Assembly: GCA_004380135.1 (NCBI GenBank)
Contig: QXCR01000001.1
Location: 796,366 to 860,365, forward strand
From: Stemphylium vesicarium
Taxonomy: Eukaryota > Ascomycota > Dothideomycetes > Pleosporales > Pleosporaceae
Length of the DNA stretch: 64,000 nucleotides
Reading direction: 5' to 3'
In this document: positions 1-10,922 of the stretch, in pieces
How positions within the stretch are numbered: position 1 is the first letter of the stretch
How the letters are laid out: every line of letters begins with the position of its first letter
The notes under the pieces: model-generated
The model's database searches: none
Told to the model about the DNA's origin: nothing
What the model saw: the letters and a program-made list of their open reading frames with translations, nothing else
Translations under genes and position numbers: made by a program

Positions 1-1148
1 TCATCATTCGATGCTTTCGTCGGTGTCACCCTCTCTCTAGCATCTGGAGCCCTCAACATGTCGAAGCTGTAGATGTGGTCTTGAGACCAGCTTACGAGGA
101 GCTCGTTTGGTTGGGCGTCACTTATCTTGCACGCGGTGATATGGCCGCCGTCGCGTCTACTCATGCGCTGCTTTCCGTTGGGTGCAAACTTCTTGACGCA
201 TTGTGTTGCCTTCCCCAAAAGCTCATCGTCATTCTCATTCCAACTTGCCGGAGTGGAGAGTCTGGATCCGCGCTCACGGTTGAGATCACGGCCAAGCATG
301 CGTCGGTCATGCAAGAAACAATGAAGGTGTGCTCCACCGAGAGCAATGTAGTGGGGCTGGCTAGGCGAGCATGAGACCGTGTTGAGATCTAGTCCGTATC
401 GGCTATAAGATATGAGCGGCGGGGGGATATCGTCTGACGCTTCCTCGTCTCTTGCCCATGTCGGTATCATGCTGTCTCTAGCCGGTGGATATGCCCTAGA
501 TGGTTGCCGTATATCCCATTGTCGTACCTCTCCGTCATTAGAGCATGTCAGAAAGTAGAATGGGTTATCCTCAGTGACTATTCTCTTCACAGTGTCGGTG
601 TGGCAACGAAATGCCTTTGCGTTCGTATCTCCCTCGGTGAGTGTTACCCTTTCCCGTGCCGAGCCCATGTTTCGCGCATTGCCTGTTCGCGGAGTATAAC
701 GGGACGGTGAATGTCCCGAATGCTCAATGTCAAATATCCTCACATCGTCTGTTGCGCTGACGATGGTTCGATCGTTGGAATACGGCATGAACTTGACGGA
801 AAAGATGTTCGAGCGATGTCCAGTCATTATAGAGGTGGTGAGGTTGAACTGCTCGGTCGATGATTCGGGGTGGTACGAATGGATGTTGATCCGGTGGTCG
901 TCGGAACCGGAAGCAAGGAGGCGGCCAGATGTCGACCAGCTACTATATGTCAGATGATTCTCTGGTATGCATGGATTTGTGCCTTACCTGAGGGCGTTGA
1001 CGCATCCATTGTGACCTTCGAGCTCGTTCACGATGTCCAGATCGTCAATCCACTTCCGGTCGCCATATATCGATCGAATGTCCGAATGCTTCTTGCGCTC
1101 CTGGCCGACTTCCCGCTTGAGTAAGCGGTCATAGACTGTGTACCTCAT
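1..1148 (-). CDS. WD40-repeat protein, DCAF/Iqw1-WDTC1 type (5' part, runs off left edge)
   Basis: The 5' part of a minus-strand gene whose 3' end lies beyond base 1. Exons: 988-1148 and <1-942, with a 45-nt intron at 943-987. The first exon encodes MRYTVYDRLLKREVGQ, then a region ending IDDLDIVNELEGHNGCVNAL. The second exon continues with LLASGSDDHRINIHSY, then GHRSNIFSVKFMPYS, TIVSATDDVRIFDIE and FLTCSNDGEVRQWDIR. These are successive WD40 blades ending in W-D/F-D. This N-terminus with early GH...SGSDD blades is typical of DDB1-CUL4-associated factors of the WDTC1/DCAF6/DCAF8 group (Iqw1 in fission yeast), substrate receptors of CUL4 ubiquitin ligases. About 367 codons are visible. The ATG at 1148 is chosen because the conserved segment starts almost at once and no earlier in-frame ATG is evident. 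Role in CUL4 ligase is family inference. Confidence 0.85.
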
Positions 1149-1787
1149 GTTCGGCCGGGATGCAGTTGGCTAGAAAGTGCAGGCAGCTGGCGAAGGGTGG
1201 CTTTAGAAAGTAGCGGAGAGGCAAACGGAACACGAAGCGAGGCTGTCTAGAAACAGCTAGACGAGCCTAAGGGAGAGCGGTAAAGTTCAGTCAGGCGGAA
1301 CGATACGTAGAGTCAGTGTCTTTTGTGTGAGCATCTCGGCGCTCTCACGGTGAAGTTTGTGGCGTGGATGATGGGTGCGCGTCTCAGTCGCCTTTGGAGG
1401 TCGCGAACGAATGACGAAAGGTGACTCGGCTGTCTCCACCGTGTCTGAGCTCCAAGCTCTCCCCCGCGGCTTCCAGCCGCTGAGCCCCAACGTCAAATTG
1501 GCATCCTGTATCATTATCGAATACCGGCGCATCCAGATACTGTCACGTTGGAGCTCTAATATATGCAAGCCATCATACATTTTCTTCTTTTCGCTTACCG
1601 CATGTATGAGTAACCAAGGTACCTAGATGTGTACCAACAAAGTAGTGAGCTTTAGGTCTAAGCTGGGGTCGGCTTACCCCGAAATTCGCGACGCCGGTCA
1701 CGGGCTCAGAGGCTGCCTAGCGCTGGCGTGGCAGGGTGGGCTGGCCTAAACTCTACTTAATCCCGCCTATTCCTGTCCGAATCCAAT
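1149..1787. other. Divergent intergenic region
   Basis: This 639-nt gap separates the minus-strand WD40 gene from the plus-strand F-box-like locus, so it should hold both promoters. Only short overlapping ORFs without recognisable domains are present. I see no repeat or RNA gene. Confidence 0.5.
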
Positions 1788-3320
1788 ATGTTCCTCGCCA
1801 TGAACATGACTGAACAACACACGTCGCCCTTATTTCGGCTCCCTAGAGAGCTTCGCGATGAAATTTACGCCTACTACGTCTATAATAAAGGCGGGCTCTT
1901 CTACGACTATCCCTCTCGTACATTACGCTTCTTTAATGGAAGGAGACTGAATTTGATCTGCGCATGCAAAGCGATCGCCCGGGAGATGCAAGGAGTTTCA
2001 GTTAAAGTAAATACTGTCACGTTTACGCCCAGTTGCGATGAAATAGGAGTGATGATCTCCAGCGGGTCGCTCTCCAGGTCGTCTTCTTTCGAACATTTGC
2101 TGTATTACACGCGTTGGACTAAACTCGTCATGCTTCACTATACCGCCGCTTGCGTCACAGAAGATGATATTACAAAGACTGTCGAAGCATATCCTTCACT
2201 TTGCAACAATTTTCCGTCATCGTTTCAGGCGATTCGACAGGGCATCGGTCTTCGTTCCATGTCGACGTTATCCCAATTACCGCGCGATACGTTCACGGCA
2301 TCCTTTTGCGATGCGGTACAATATACCCTAAATTGGATATCTACTCATCCTAGATTTGATTAGCTGATCTCGAAGGCATGTGTCTCGGCGGAATACAACC
2401 CTTGACCACAAGCACTTTTCATTCTAGGATCGCATCACCAGATTTTGGCATGGCGACCCAATCTATGGATAACTCCCACTCTCACTGAACTACACCAAAT
2501 AGAAAGTTTTTTGACGACGTCCCTAAATCCAGGTGCTGAATTCGTCAGGGGTGACGAAAGGGTGGTGACTTATTTCTCAGCGACGGCTATTTGTATTGCC
2601 ACACTCGCCCGAATCTCATCCGACATACGCAAGTCATTGCGTTTAATCATCTTGCAGGAAAACTGTAGAGGTGTGGGTAACCCTGAGGTTCACGCTGAAG
2701 GACTTATCCCCTACTGTACTGCAAACCCCAATATGCGGGTTCACATGCAAGCTGGGCTCTCTACTGTCCTTGCCCTATCTCTCTGGGCAATACAACTCCC
2801 GTTCTCGTCGCTCCTCTACAGCGCTGTGAGGGGTCGCATACACAACTACATCCGTATATTGGTCGATTGGTTGGTCCGCACAGTCACTTTACCATCACTT
2901 GGGATGCCTGCCAAGTCCTTCTCCGTCACACTTGACCTTTGCTCGAAAGAAGCTCTTTTCATATGGGAGTATACCGAAAAAGCTGCGGCAGCAAGAAATA
3001 ATCTACCAGAAGCTCTTGTGAGCTATGACGAGCGCGAAGGCACCGAAAGTGGTGTCTTGATGGCTATGTGTGCACGCTTGTGGCGCCTTCCGGTAACACT
3101 CTCGTCCACGATGGGAGACATCACCAGTGATGCATCTATCGTTCGGCTCCAACCCCCCGGTGACGATCGACCGAAAACAAGTGTCCCAGTAGAATCATAC
3201 GCCACATGGTCTCTTATAGACTGGATTCTAGCCTACCGACCAATGGACGAGGATGTCAGATTCCCAGGCGACCCAGAGAAATACATTGGGTGCTTCTTTG
3301 CCAGCAAAGAAAGCACATAG
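1788..3320 (+). pseudogene. F-box-like fungal protein gene with two in-frame stop codons
   Basis: The locus starts with an F-box-like segment (FRLPRELRDEIYAYYV, residues about 17-32) of a type common in large families of uncharacterised Pleosporales proteins. The frame is open to a TAG at 2361, meets a TGA at 2403 and then stays open in the same frame to the TAG at 3318. The sequence between the two stops still reads like protein (LISKACVSAEYNP) and leads into WRPNLWITPTLTELHQ and NPEVHAEGLIPYC, segments I remember as conserved in this family. This suggests one gene of about 510 codons interrupted by two nonsense mutations, with no frameshift. The alternative is a 126-nt intron from 2316 (GTACAA) to 2441 (CCAG), which is in phase and would remove both stops. 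It is longer than most introns in this window and its donor is weak. Function is unknown. Confidence 0.6.
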
Positions 3321-3691
3321 CCTTGGGTCTATCTCATGCGCTGAATTTCTCCCATCAAGGTGGTCGTAGATTGGTATATACAATTAGTTTTCGAAACCGT
3401 GCTGTCTACTTGAGATCCAAATCACACTTTCTTTTTCGATGGGTGTATATCGTGAGTTTTCCAGAGACTGTGTTGTCCACTAGTTTCCACCACAATGTAT
3501 CATTTAGCCACTATTCCCGAAGCGGCCGTTCGAGCTGGATGCCAGCGAAGAGACCCCCGCGAGACACACTGTCCGTGGAAGACACCATCGCTTCGTAAGA
3601 AAATGAAAGGGTATATACACTACAGTTATGCACACAATGCTACGACCCACAGCCTAGTCTACCTAACCATTCACAATCTTCAAACATCCCT
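3321..3691. other. Convergent intergenic region with an imperfect direct repeat
   Basis: This gap lies between the 3' end of the F-box-like locus and the 3' end of APN2. It contains two related blocks of about 48 nt, at 3371-3418 and 3441-3488. Both share the order GTATAT, then AGTTTTC, then GTGYTGTCYACT. I see no gene. Confidence 0.5.
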
Positions 3692-5647
3692 TCAACTACT
3701 CTTCCAATCACTACACCAAATAAACGTAGCACAGCGCCACTGCGTCCCGACCTCCTTCTGCCCACTCGGCCCAATCGGTCTGGGACAGACGAAGAACTGG
3801 CGTCCGCAATTTACACCTGGTTTCTTTGTCGTGAAAGTAACACAAGGTTCACCGTGTTCACAGCGAGGCGCTGGTTTCTTGGAGAAGAGCTTTGTCCAGG
3901 TTTCTCTTGAAGCTTCTTGGGAGGCGCGAGGGTCGGAGTCAAAAGGTTCGATGGATGGGGATGGTGGAGAGGGGGGAGGCGCTGTGTCTGTGGTCGTGGA
4001 TTGGCTGGGGGGATCGGTGGATGTGGAGGGGGAGGCTGATGGTGGTGGTGCGTCGTTTGGTGGACTTGGATCTGGAGGCTTGCTGCGGGTTTGGAAAAAG
4101 CCCTTGAGTGATTGCTGGCCTTTGGTATTTTTGGATGTGGTAGTCGGAGCGCTAGATTTACCACGCTTGACTGCTTTGGCGGGCGACCCAGAGGCTGAAG
4201 CGCGCCGCTTCTCGGCTAACTTAAGGGGGCTCTGTGATGATGGGGGTTTGCCGTTTGTGCTTGCGTACATGTCCGCTCTAGAGGCCTCTAGTGCCAGCTC
4301 TAGATCCCTATCCATGCGTTCTTCGGTCTTGTTCGAAGTGCTGACCTTAGCTTCGGCTGTGGGGCTTGGCTCAGTGACTGTAGGGATTGGTGTCATAGTG
4401 GCTTTGGGTGCCGCAGGCTTCATGTTGAACATGTCTCGAATGTTCCTCCTCTTAGTGAACTCGTTGAGTAATTTACCGCTCAGAGGCGGAACATCCTTGA
4501 CCGCATCATAATCGCGCTGTCGTACGCCATCCTTGAACATGCCGACTGGGTTCATCAGATCCAGGATATGTGCCTCTTGTTCAATGCCCTTTGTTGCTGG
4601 TTCTGGTAGCAGGGGAACCTTATCTTTCGTGACTGCATACACTGGGCAATGATCGGAGCCCATCAGTCCCTCTTGGATGTTTGTCTCCTGGAACCAGTCC
4701 TTGATGGCAATGCTACACAGTATAAAGTCGATCCGCGATCCGAAGTTGCCCGGCCTGGCATTGATCTTCTGCTCCCAGTGGGTGAACATGCCTTCGCGGT
4801 CAGGGTGGAACTCGCGACAAAGATCGTACAGTACTGGCTCTTCTCTTCCCTCATCACGTTGACCAGGTACGTTTCCATTCAGCAAGAGCTGATTGAAGAT
4901 GCGCCGGTTGGGTGTGCTCAGGTACTCGTCATGCGTCATCCCCTCGGACCGCATGTTATCCTCTGCCCTTGCAGTATCAATCAAGTCCCTGGAGACGTTC
5001 AAATCTCCCGTGAGTATGACATTCTTCCCCATCTTCGTCAAATTGCGTATCCGCGTCTCCAGCGCGGTGAGAAAGCCGATGCGAAACCCGTCTCGTAAGC
5101 CGTTGCTGTTGGCCGGGCTGTAGACGCCAAAGAGAACAAAGGCTGGAAACTCAAGCACCAAGCATCGTCCTTCTGAGTCAAGGCTGTCGGCGTCGAGGTC
5201 GGGAGGGAGGCTTGCGATCTGCGTCGGGGTGAGGTAGCCGCCGATGCTGGCAGATTCGGGGAGGTTGCGGTAGGGTGTCGTCGAGTTGGGAGGACAGAGC
5301 GCGCCTAGGACGCCTTCTTCGGCGCGGATGGGAGCGCATACAGCCTGGCGCGTGTATATACCCACGCCAGAATACCCTTGAATATGTCAATATTCAGGAG
5401 TAGGAGAATGCATAGTGTAGAGCGACGTACCCTTCTTGTGCTTGGGCAGACTAAAGTAGCAGTCCCAGCCCGGTACGAGCACCATGTCATCCGTCAAGTC
5501 CTTGCGCTGGATCTTCAGTTCCTGCATGATGACGATATCCGTCTCCAAGATATCGAACATGGCATTGAAGGTGCGATTCGTGCTCCATGGCTTGTACCCA
5601 AACGGGTTGCGGATCCCGTTGACATTCCAGGTGGTGATGCGAATCAT
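3692..5647 (-). CDS. APN2: AP endonuclease 2 (class II, exonuclease III family)
   Basis: Abasic-site endonuclease and 3'-phosphodiesterase of base excision repair, acting in the nucleus. Exons: 5431-5647 and 3692-5376, with a 54-nt intron at 5377-5430; product 633 aa. The exonuclease-endonuclease-phosphatase domain fills about residues 1-325. Its landmarks are TTWNVNGIRN at the N-terminus, the metal-binding Glu in MQELKIQ, LTGDLNVSRD near residue 195, RIDFILCS and the catalytic GSDHCPVYA near residue 312. A long Ser/Pro/Lys-rich linker follows. The C-terminus (about 576-633) is a GRF zinc finger with RCEHGEPC, CGRQFFVCPRP and QWRCATFIWC. EEP plus C-terminal GRF finger is the Apn2/APEX2 arrangement. 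The start at 5647 (MIRITTWN) is chosen because the domain begins there; an in-frame ATG at 5665 would add six residues. Confidence 0.95.
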
Positions 5648-6007
5648 GATGTGAGATGTTATCAATTACGGAGGGCGACGACGGCTAGCGTAAACAAACG
5701 CAACCTTCATCCTCTCTTCCGCTCTGCTTCCATAATCAACCGTGGAACATTTCGGGGAACGAAGTACGACGCGCCGACGCGACCAGTGCACGACGTCACA
5801 TTACCCCAAGCTAGCGCCCACAACGGGCTAGCACGGGTGGTCGGGAAACTCCGCCAGCCAGAGGTCAGGTCATACGAGTTGCTCGCGCCAAGCCCTGTTT
5901 CGTCAATTCCGAGCTGCCCTCCGATCACAACCTCACGCCAACACCAATTGCGATCCCAAAACCCCCCATCTCCACTCCACCGTCCGCAGACAGCCTCGTC
6001 TCTCGCC
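5648..6007. other. Divergent promoter region APN2/COX13
   Basis: The 360-nt gap between two divergently transcribed starts should hold both promoters. Pyrimidine-rich sequence just upstream of the COX13 ATG fits a fungal 5' leader. No other element is evident. Confidence 0.5.
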
Positions 6008-6647
6008 ATGTTCGCCGCTCGATCTTTCGCCCGCGCCGCGCCTCGCCAGGCCCTTGCCCGCGCCCCTGCCCGCGCCGGCCGCCGCAACTACAGCTCCGAA
6101 AGCCCCAAGCAATTTGCCGGAGCAGAGGACAACGAGTTCAACCGTGAGCGTGCTCACATCTCGCAGCACGCTGGCGAGTCTGGCGAGTTCTGGCGCAAGC
6201 TTTCGCTCTAGTAAGTTTGCCCAGGCACTCAGAGAGAGTGTGGAAGAAGAATAGGAACATGGGTTGTGTGGGATGTGGATATGGAATTGAAGCCGAGTTG
6301 GGAGGATAGTGACAGCGTTCAGAAGATGATGGGAAAAATACGGTCTTTCTGAACAGATGCTGACCTTATTTCTAGCGTTGCTGTCCCCTGCATCATCGTC
6401 GCTACCGTCAACGCCAAGATCAGGTGGGACGCCCACTGGGAGCACGTCGCCCACGAGGAGCACGAGCACCCCCGCTCCGAGAGGCCCGAGTACGCCTACC
6501 AGAACATCCGTACCAAGAACTACTTCTGGGGAGACGGTGACAAGGTATGCACACTGTTCTTGAGATTGGGTATGCGAGCCTCCATCTAACGCACCATAGA
6601 CCCTCTTCTGGAACGACAAGGTCAACTACCACAAGAAGGATGAGTAA
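6008..6647 (+). CDS. COX13: Cytochrome c oxidase subunit VIa
   Basis: Small nuclear-encoded subunit of mitochondrial complex IV, in the inner membrane. Exons: 6008-6210, 6376-6544 and 6600-6647, with introns of 165 and 55 nt; product 139 aa. The N-terminus (MFAARSFARAAPRQALAR then RAGRRNYSSES) is an Arg/Ala-rich, acid-free mitochondrial presequence. The mature part carries EFWRKLSLYVAVP leading into the single membrane helix (CIIVATVNA), followed by WEHVAHEEHEHPRSERPEY and YAYQNIRTKNYFWGDGDKTLFWNDKVNY, the conserved COX6A signature. Length and order match fungal Cox13. The first intron splits a Tyr codon (TA|C). The 3' end converges with APC5, 178 nt away. Confidence 0.96.
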
Positions 6648-6825
6648 GCGATTGCATAGCACCCGCCTACAAACATTGATATCAAACACCATTCTCGAGC
6701 CATATCATATAGAGCAATTGCCGGGCTGAATGTGTACATAGTACGAGAGCGCAAGCTGAGAGTAGACCAGCAATACATTTCCTTTGTGTCTGCAATCTTG
6801 CTGTGATACCACCTATTTCTTATTT

Positions 6826-9382
6826 TCACCCTTCTTGTGCTGCAAGCCCTTGTTCCCACACACTGTTGTGCCTCATTGCCCATTCCTCGGCTACCTTCTC
6901 ATCGCCCCTCAATTTCGCAATAATCGCCTTCTTCATCATCTGCTCGCATTCTCCCTCCAAGTATCCCGCTTTCATGAAACAGTCCTGGGCGCGATCGATG
7001 TAGAGCTCTGCCTTGGCGATGTTGGTTGAACAGGCACGGGGCGAGGGAGATGAAGCGACTTTGGGCGTTAGAGGAGTTACTGGACGATTGACGGCGGTGG
7101 ATGAAGAGGGACTGGGGTTAGCAAGACCTATGTAGGAATCCGCCAGGTGCGAGTACAAAGCTCCGACGAGCATATTGTCTACGCCTTCTAGAGCCTGCAT
7201 TGTAAAAGCATCAGTCATCATCAAAACCCTGATCGAGGAAGCAGGAAAAAGAGAAGAGAACGTACCCGAGGCAACACGCCTTCAACTAATCTCTTCGCCT
7301 CTTGACACTCTCCCAACGAGTTCAAAATCGCGCCCAGACACCCCACTGCGCACCAGAGTGTATAGCCCAACCGGGCTCGGAAGCTTACGCCCGCTGCTCT
7401 GAGCGCGACGCTGAAGCCTCTCTCTGGCTTCCCCACTTTAATCCACAGATCGGCCTGCATTAGCAGCACAGAAACTCGCTGCTGGATGTCTGTGTTGTCA
7501 TCTTTGAGAGACTGAGCGAGCGAGGCGATGGTCTGATAAGCGAGGGAAAACTGTGCCGTGGAAACAAGATAATCGACGTAGATTTCATGTTGGATAAACG
7601 ACATTTCTGGATCAAGCGGCGGAGAAGAAGGCGAACTGGTGGGTTTGAGTGTTTCGAGAAGGTGCTTGGCGGTTGGCCAGTCGGACCTTGGAGAAGTGTT
7701 AGTATTTCTGATTTCTATAGGAGATGCATGGATGGGTAATTGGGTGTAATACCTTCGTATAGCTCTCCTTAGCTTGATCAGTCCAATGCAAAGGACGAGG
7801 AACTGGTGGAACTTGAGCGACTTCCGTATCGAAGGGTCTATAACTTCCAGCATCGCAATCGCTTCGTCATAACGGCCACTTTGGCTTGTGATGAAGGCGC
7901 GGCGCCCGATCGCTCGGAGACGCTCTTCAACCGGACAGGAATGCGAGTAGCAGTCGAGAAGCAGCTCGCAGTGTACATTAGAGAGATGCGGTATGCCGAG
8001 GCGGTTGTATAGAACTGCGGTCAAAAGCATCTGGCTGCCATAGCTGTTAATGTTATCTTTGATGTTGAGATGCGAGGATTGGTAGATGTGTTCGAGTGCT
8101 CGTGGGATAGAGTCGCCCTGACAAGATGTTAGTATTGATACACGAATAGTTTTATGGGTCCACATACCGTCGTGAGGGATAGCTTCGCTTCGTTCAGTAA
8201 GCTTGCGCTGAGCAGGTTGTACATCTTGGCCTCCTTTGCTTTCGCTTTGAGAAATGTCAACGCGTCCCGTTCGCTTCCTAACATGCTCATATATCCTGCG
8301 CCCCTCATCTGCTTCGGATACGCCTTTGCCATGTGGTTCAACCAACTAAGACTGAAGCTCAAGCACGTCATATCTTGGTTCTCTCGAGCTGTTGCGATAG
8401 TCTCGTTGATAGCAGCTATGGCCTCGCCAAAGCAACCAAAGTCCGCTTGCAGGATAGCCATGTGTAGCAAGGCGTACTGATAGAAGATTTTCTCGCGAGT
8501 CTGCATGGCATAATCGTAATATCGATGTAAGTTATCGAACGCGGATGTATAATCTCCTGCTTTCCAGGCATCGAAGAACTGCACTAGGTGGGCTTGACGA
8601 TGTACCAGGCCTGAAGAGTTGACCATACTGCGTAGCTGACCTTTCATTTCATCTGGAACGCGGTCCCCGAACCTCTGTAGCCGATCGAGCTGGAATTCTA
8701 GTACCCGGTCCAGGTCGTCCAGACTCATGCCTGCGCCTTGTTCTTCTTGCTCTTCCAGATGTCCGTATGCGATTTCGTACACGTCATCACCAGATCGTAG
8801 GCCCATCTCCGAGATAACCACGTCTACGCCGCCTGAAGCAAGGCCAGCAAGTCTCTTGGTCCATTGCGCTGTTGGGGCTCTGTACTTGATAAACGATGAC
8901 CAGAGCTTCATTGAGTCATCGAATTGCAGCCTCGTGAACTCCAAATGTGCTCTGCGAACAAATGCACCAAGAGGAGAGGTTTTGGACAGATAAATACGCT
9001 CTGACGCATCTTCATCTTGGCTTGTTGGTGGCGGTGCAGTAACAATCTCCAGAATGCTGTCGAAGAGGGCATGCAGCGCATCGAAGGAGTTCATCTCCCA
9101 CATCTGCTTGAGGAATAGATCAAGAAGGGTCCGGCCCGGCATGCTTGATGCATGTTCCTGTAGTACATCTTCGAATGCATCGATGGAGAAGGATGTGTCT
9201 TGCTGGTTGGTAGGCGCAGAAGGCTGTGGCCGAGCGCTGGACGGTGCTGAGGGTAGGCTGTTTGACAAGATGAAAGAGAGGATGGGTATCGTCGCGGAAG
9301 AAGGCAGAGGGGAGATGCAGTATAGACGAGTCAATACAAGAAGGCTGATCTTTTGTGCTGTGAGGTAGCGAGGTGTAGTCAT
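6826..9382 (-). CDS. APC5: Anaphase-promoting complex subunit 5
   Basis: TPR-rich scaffold subunit of the APC/C ubiquitin ligase that drives mitotic exit. Exons: 8168-9382, 7753-8117, 7266-7686 and 6826-7194; introns of 50, 66 and 71 nt; product 789 aa. The N-terminal half has LDLFLKQMWEMNSFDALHAL and TSPLGAFVRRAHLEFTRLQF followed by DSMKLWSSFIKYR. The central part contains the Apc5 TPR block, including YDYAMQTREKIFYQYALLHM, then LQADFGCFGEAIAAINETI, then ENQDMTCLSFSLSWLNHMA. Later helices repeat TPR-like pairs, for example QSGRYDEAIAMLEVIDPS and QAQDCF-type segments near the C-terminus. The ATG at 9382 (MTTPRYLTAQKISLLVL) is the natural start. Length is normal for fungal Apc5. Confidence 0.93.
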
Positions 9383-9765
9383 CCTTGTCGCATCTAACCC
9401 TGTTGTAGCTGTCTACAACAGTGAACGCAGCAAACTCGATCCTCGGATTGTTGTGTCCAAGATCCTTTCTGAGATAGCTGACGGTCTGAAATTTGCATTA
9501 CGCGCTAGTGAGAGCGATTGATGCGTTACTTTTCGATTGCGCACTTTCCAAGTCGAGGTTGTTGGGGAGGTGGTGTAGAGGGACAAACAACCGAGGCGCG
9601 CGGCGCGTACCTGTCGCGAAGTCAGGCGGGCTGTATTGGTTGCACCACGCACACGAGCAAGATACAGAACGGTCAATAGAGGAACTTTTTTTTTGGAAAC
9701 CTGTAAGACTGAGGGTGTGCAGTAGACGAATTTATTTGAATGCAAAAGGCTGACACTATGTACAT
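9383..9765. other. Intergenic region between the CIA30 gene 3' end and APC5 start
   Basis: The 383-nt gap lies between two minus-strand genes. It should hold the APC5 promoter and the 3' UTR of the CIA30 gene. A T9-type homopolymer is present near 9687. I see no further gene. Confidence 0.45.
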
Positions 9766-10619
9766 CTATGTAATCGTCTCACGCGAAGCTTCACCGAACC
9801 CAGAGTCCTTTCTGGCAGCGCTCTTCAGATCCTGCTCACTCGACTGCAGTCTGGGGACCGGAGCGCTGTTCAAGAACTCGTCCTCGTCGGTCGCATTGGT
9901 CGCCCAGATCTTGCTGATGCTCAGATCGTATGGGCCTGGTATCCGATCTATCAACGATATGCCTACTGTCCGCACCTTCTGCGTCAACATCTCCCTCTGT
10001 GGTTCTACGACCTGTCCGTGGTTCGTGCGCACAAATTCATTCCACTTGATCAAGATTGTCTCCCACTCTCCAGGAGTCTTGGAGTGTAAGAGGTGTTGGT
10101 GGATGTCGGTGGGAACGATGGACTCTGTCTGCACGTTTACAAAGTACTTGCGCCCGTCTGACTTGAACTGAATGGCGAGGAAGCCGTACATGCTCACATC
10201 CCACAACGACTTGCCGAAGATGGTCGAGCCGCGATCGAGCGTTCTCCACCCAGCATATCCGGTTCTTTGAATGTGCGGTTGGTTGGGCGGTAGTTGGGTG
10301 GATATGGAGCCGTGGAAGCGGACATGCGGGGGTTCGTTCTGGGTGACGGGGTGGAAGTCGAAGTTTGCGGTAGAGTAGCCGCCGATGTCTTTATCGCTCA
10401 TACGCTTGCATAGTTGCGTGTCCTCGGGCTGATTGAAGAGAATCAGAGGGAACGGCTTGGAGGGCGACTTGAGGCCTTCGAGCTTGAGCGCTGCACATGT
10501 TAGTGGCGGGCGCATCCAAGGTGCGTCTTCTGCAGCTCACCGAAGTTGGAGAGGCGCTTGAACTCGTCCAGACTGCGCTTGAAGAAGCCGGGCGCAAGAC
10601 AAGCCGAGGTCGCGCGCAT
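9766..10619 (-). CDS. CIA30: Complex I intermediate-associated protein 30 (NDUFAF1 homologue)
   Basis: Assembly chaperone for the membrane arm of mitochondrial NADH:ubiquinone oxidoreductase. Exons: 10541-10619 and 9766-10490, with a 50-nt intron at 10491-10540; product 267 aa. The short first exon encodes MRATSACLAPGFFKRSLDEF, a family-typical N-terminus that also suits mitochondrial targeting. The CIA30 domain (about residues 35-220) shows PLILFNQPEDTQLCKRMSDK, DIGGYSTANFDFHP, VRFHGSISTQLP, RTGYAGWRTLDRG, FGKSLWDVSMYGFLAIQFKS and DGRKYFVNVQTES. It ends with KVRTVGISLIDRIPGPYDLS, typical of the galactose-binding-like fold. Presence implies that this fungus has a classical complex I. Confidence 0.95.
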
Positions 10620-10922
10620 CTTGATGTGTACCCAGGTAATGTCTATAGGGCGGGCCTTGAAAGCTGCGGGCGCAATTCACACGACGCAATGCAACAATGA
10701 CGCCGCCGCGGTAGTCTTCGCCGGCCGCTAGCCGCATTCGCCCTACATGCCAAAAATCTGGGGACATTTGCATGTACACCTCACTCGCCACTCTTGCGAC
10801 TGAACAGGCCATCCGCATGATATTAGATCAGTTCAAGCCCCTTTGTAATACTGACCCTCGATCCGCCGCGCGCCTTTTCCAATTCGAAGCCCCCGCAATC
10901 CGCCACACGCCTCTGGTCCTCG
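10620..10922. other. Divergent promoter region CIA30 gene / carrier gene
   Basis: A 303-nt gap between two divergent starts, both of mitochondrial-protein genes. It may be a shared promoter; no specific site was recognised. Confidence 0.45.

Noticed and set aside
3495..4511. 338-codon plus-strand ORF
   Set aside because: It lies antisense to the APN2 C-terminus, whose GRF finger and linker are clearly coding; the composition is that of a shadow.
5933..6625. 230-codon minus-strand ORF
   Set aside because: It is antisense to COX13, which has a complete family signature and correct splicing.
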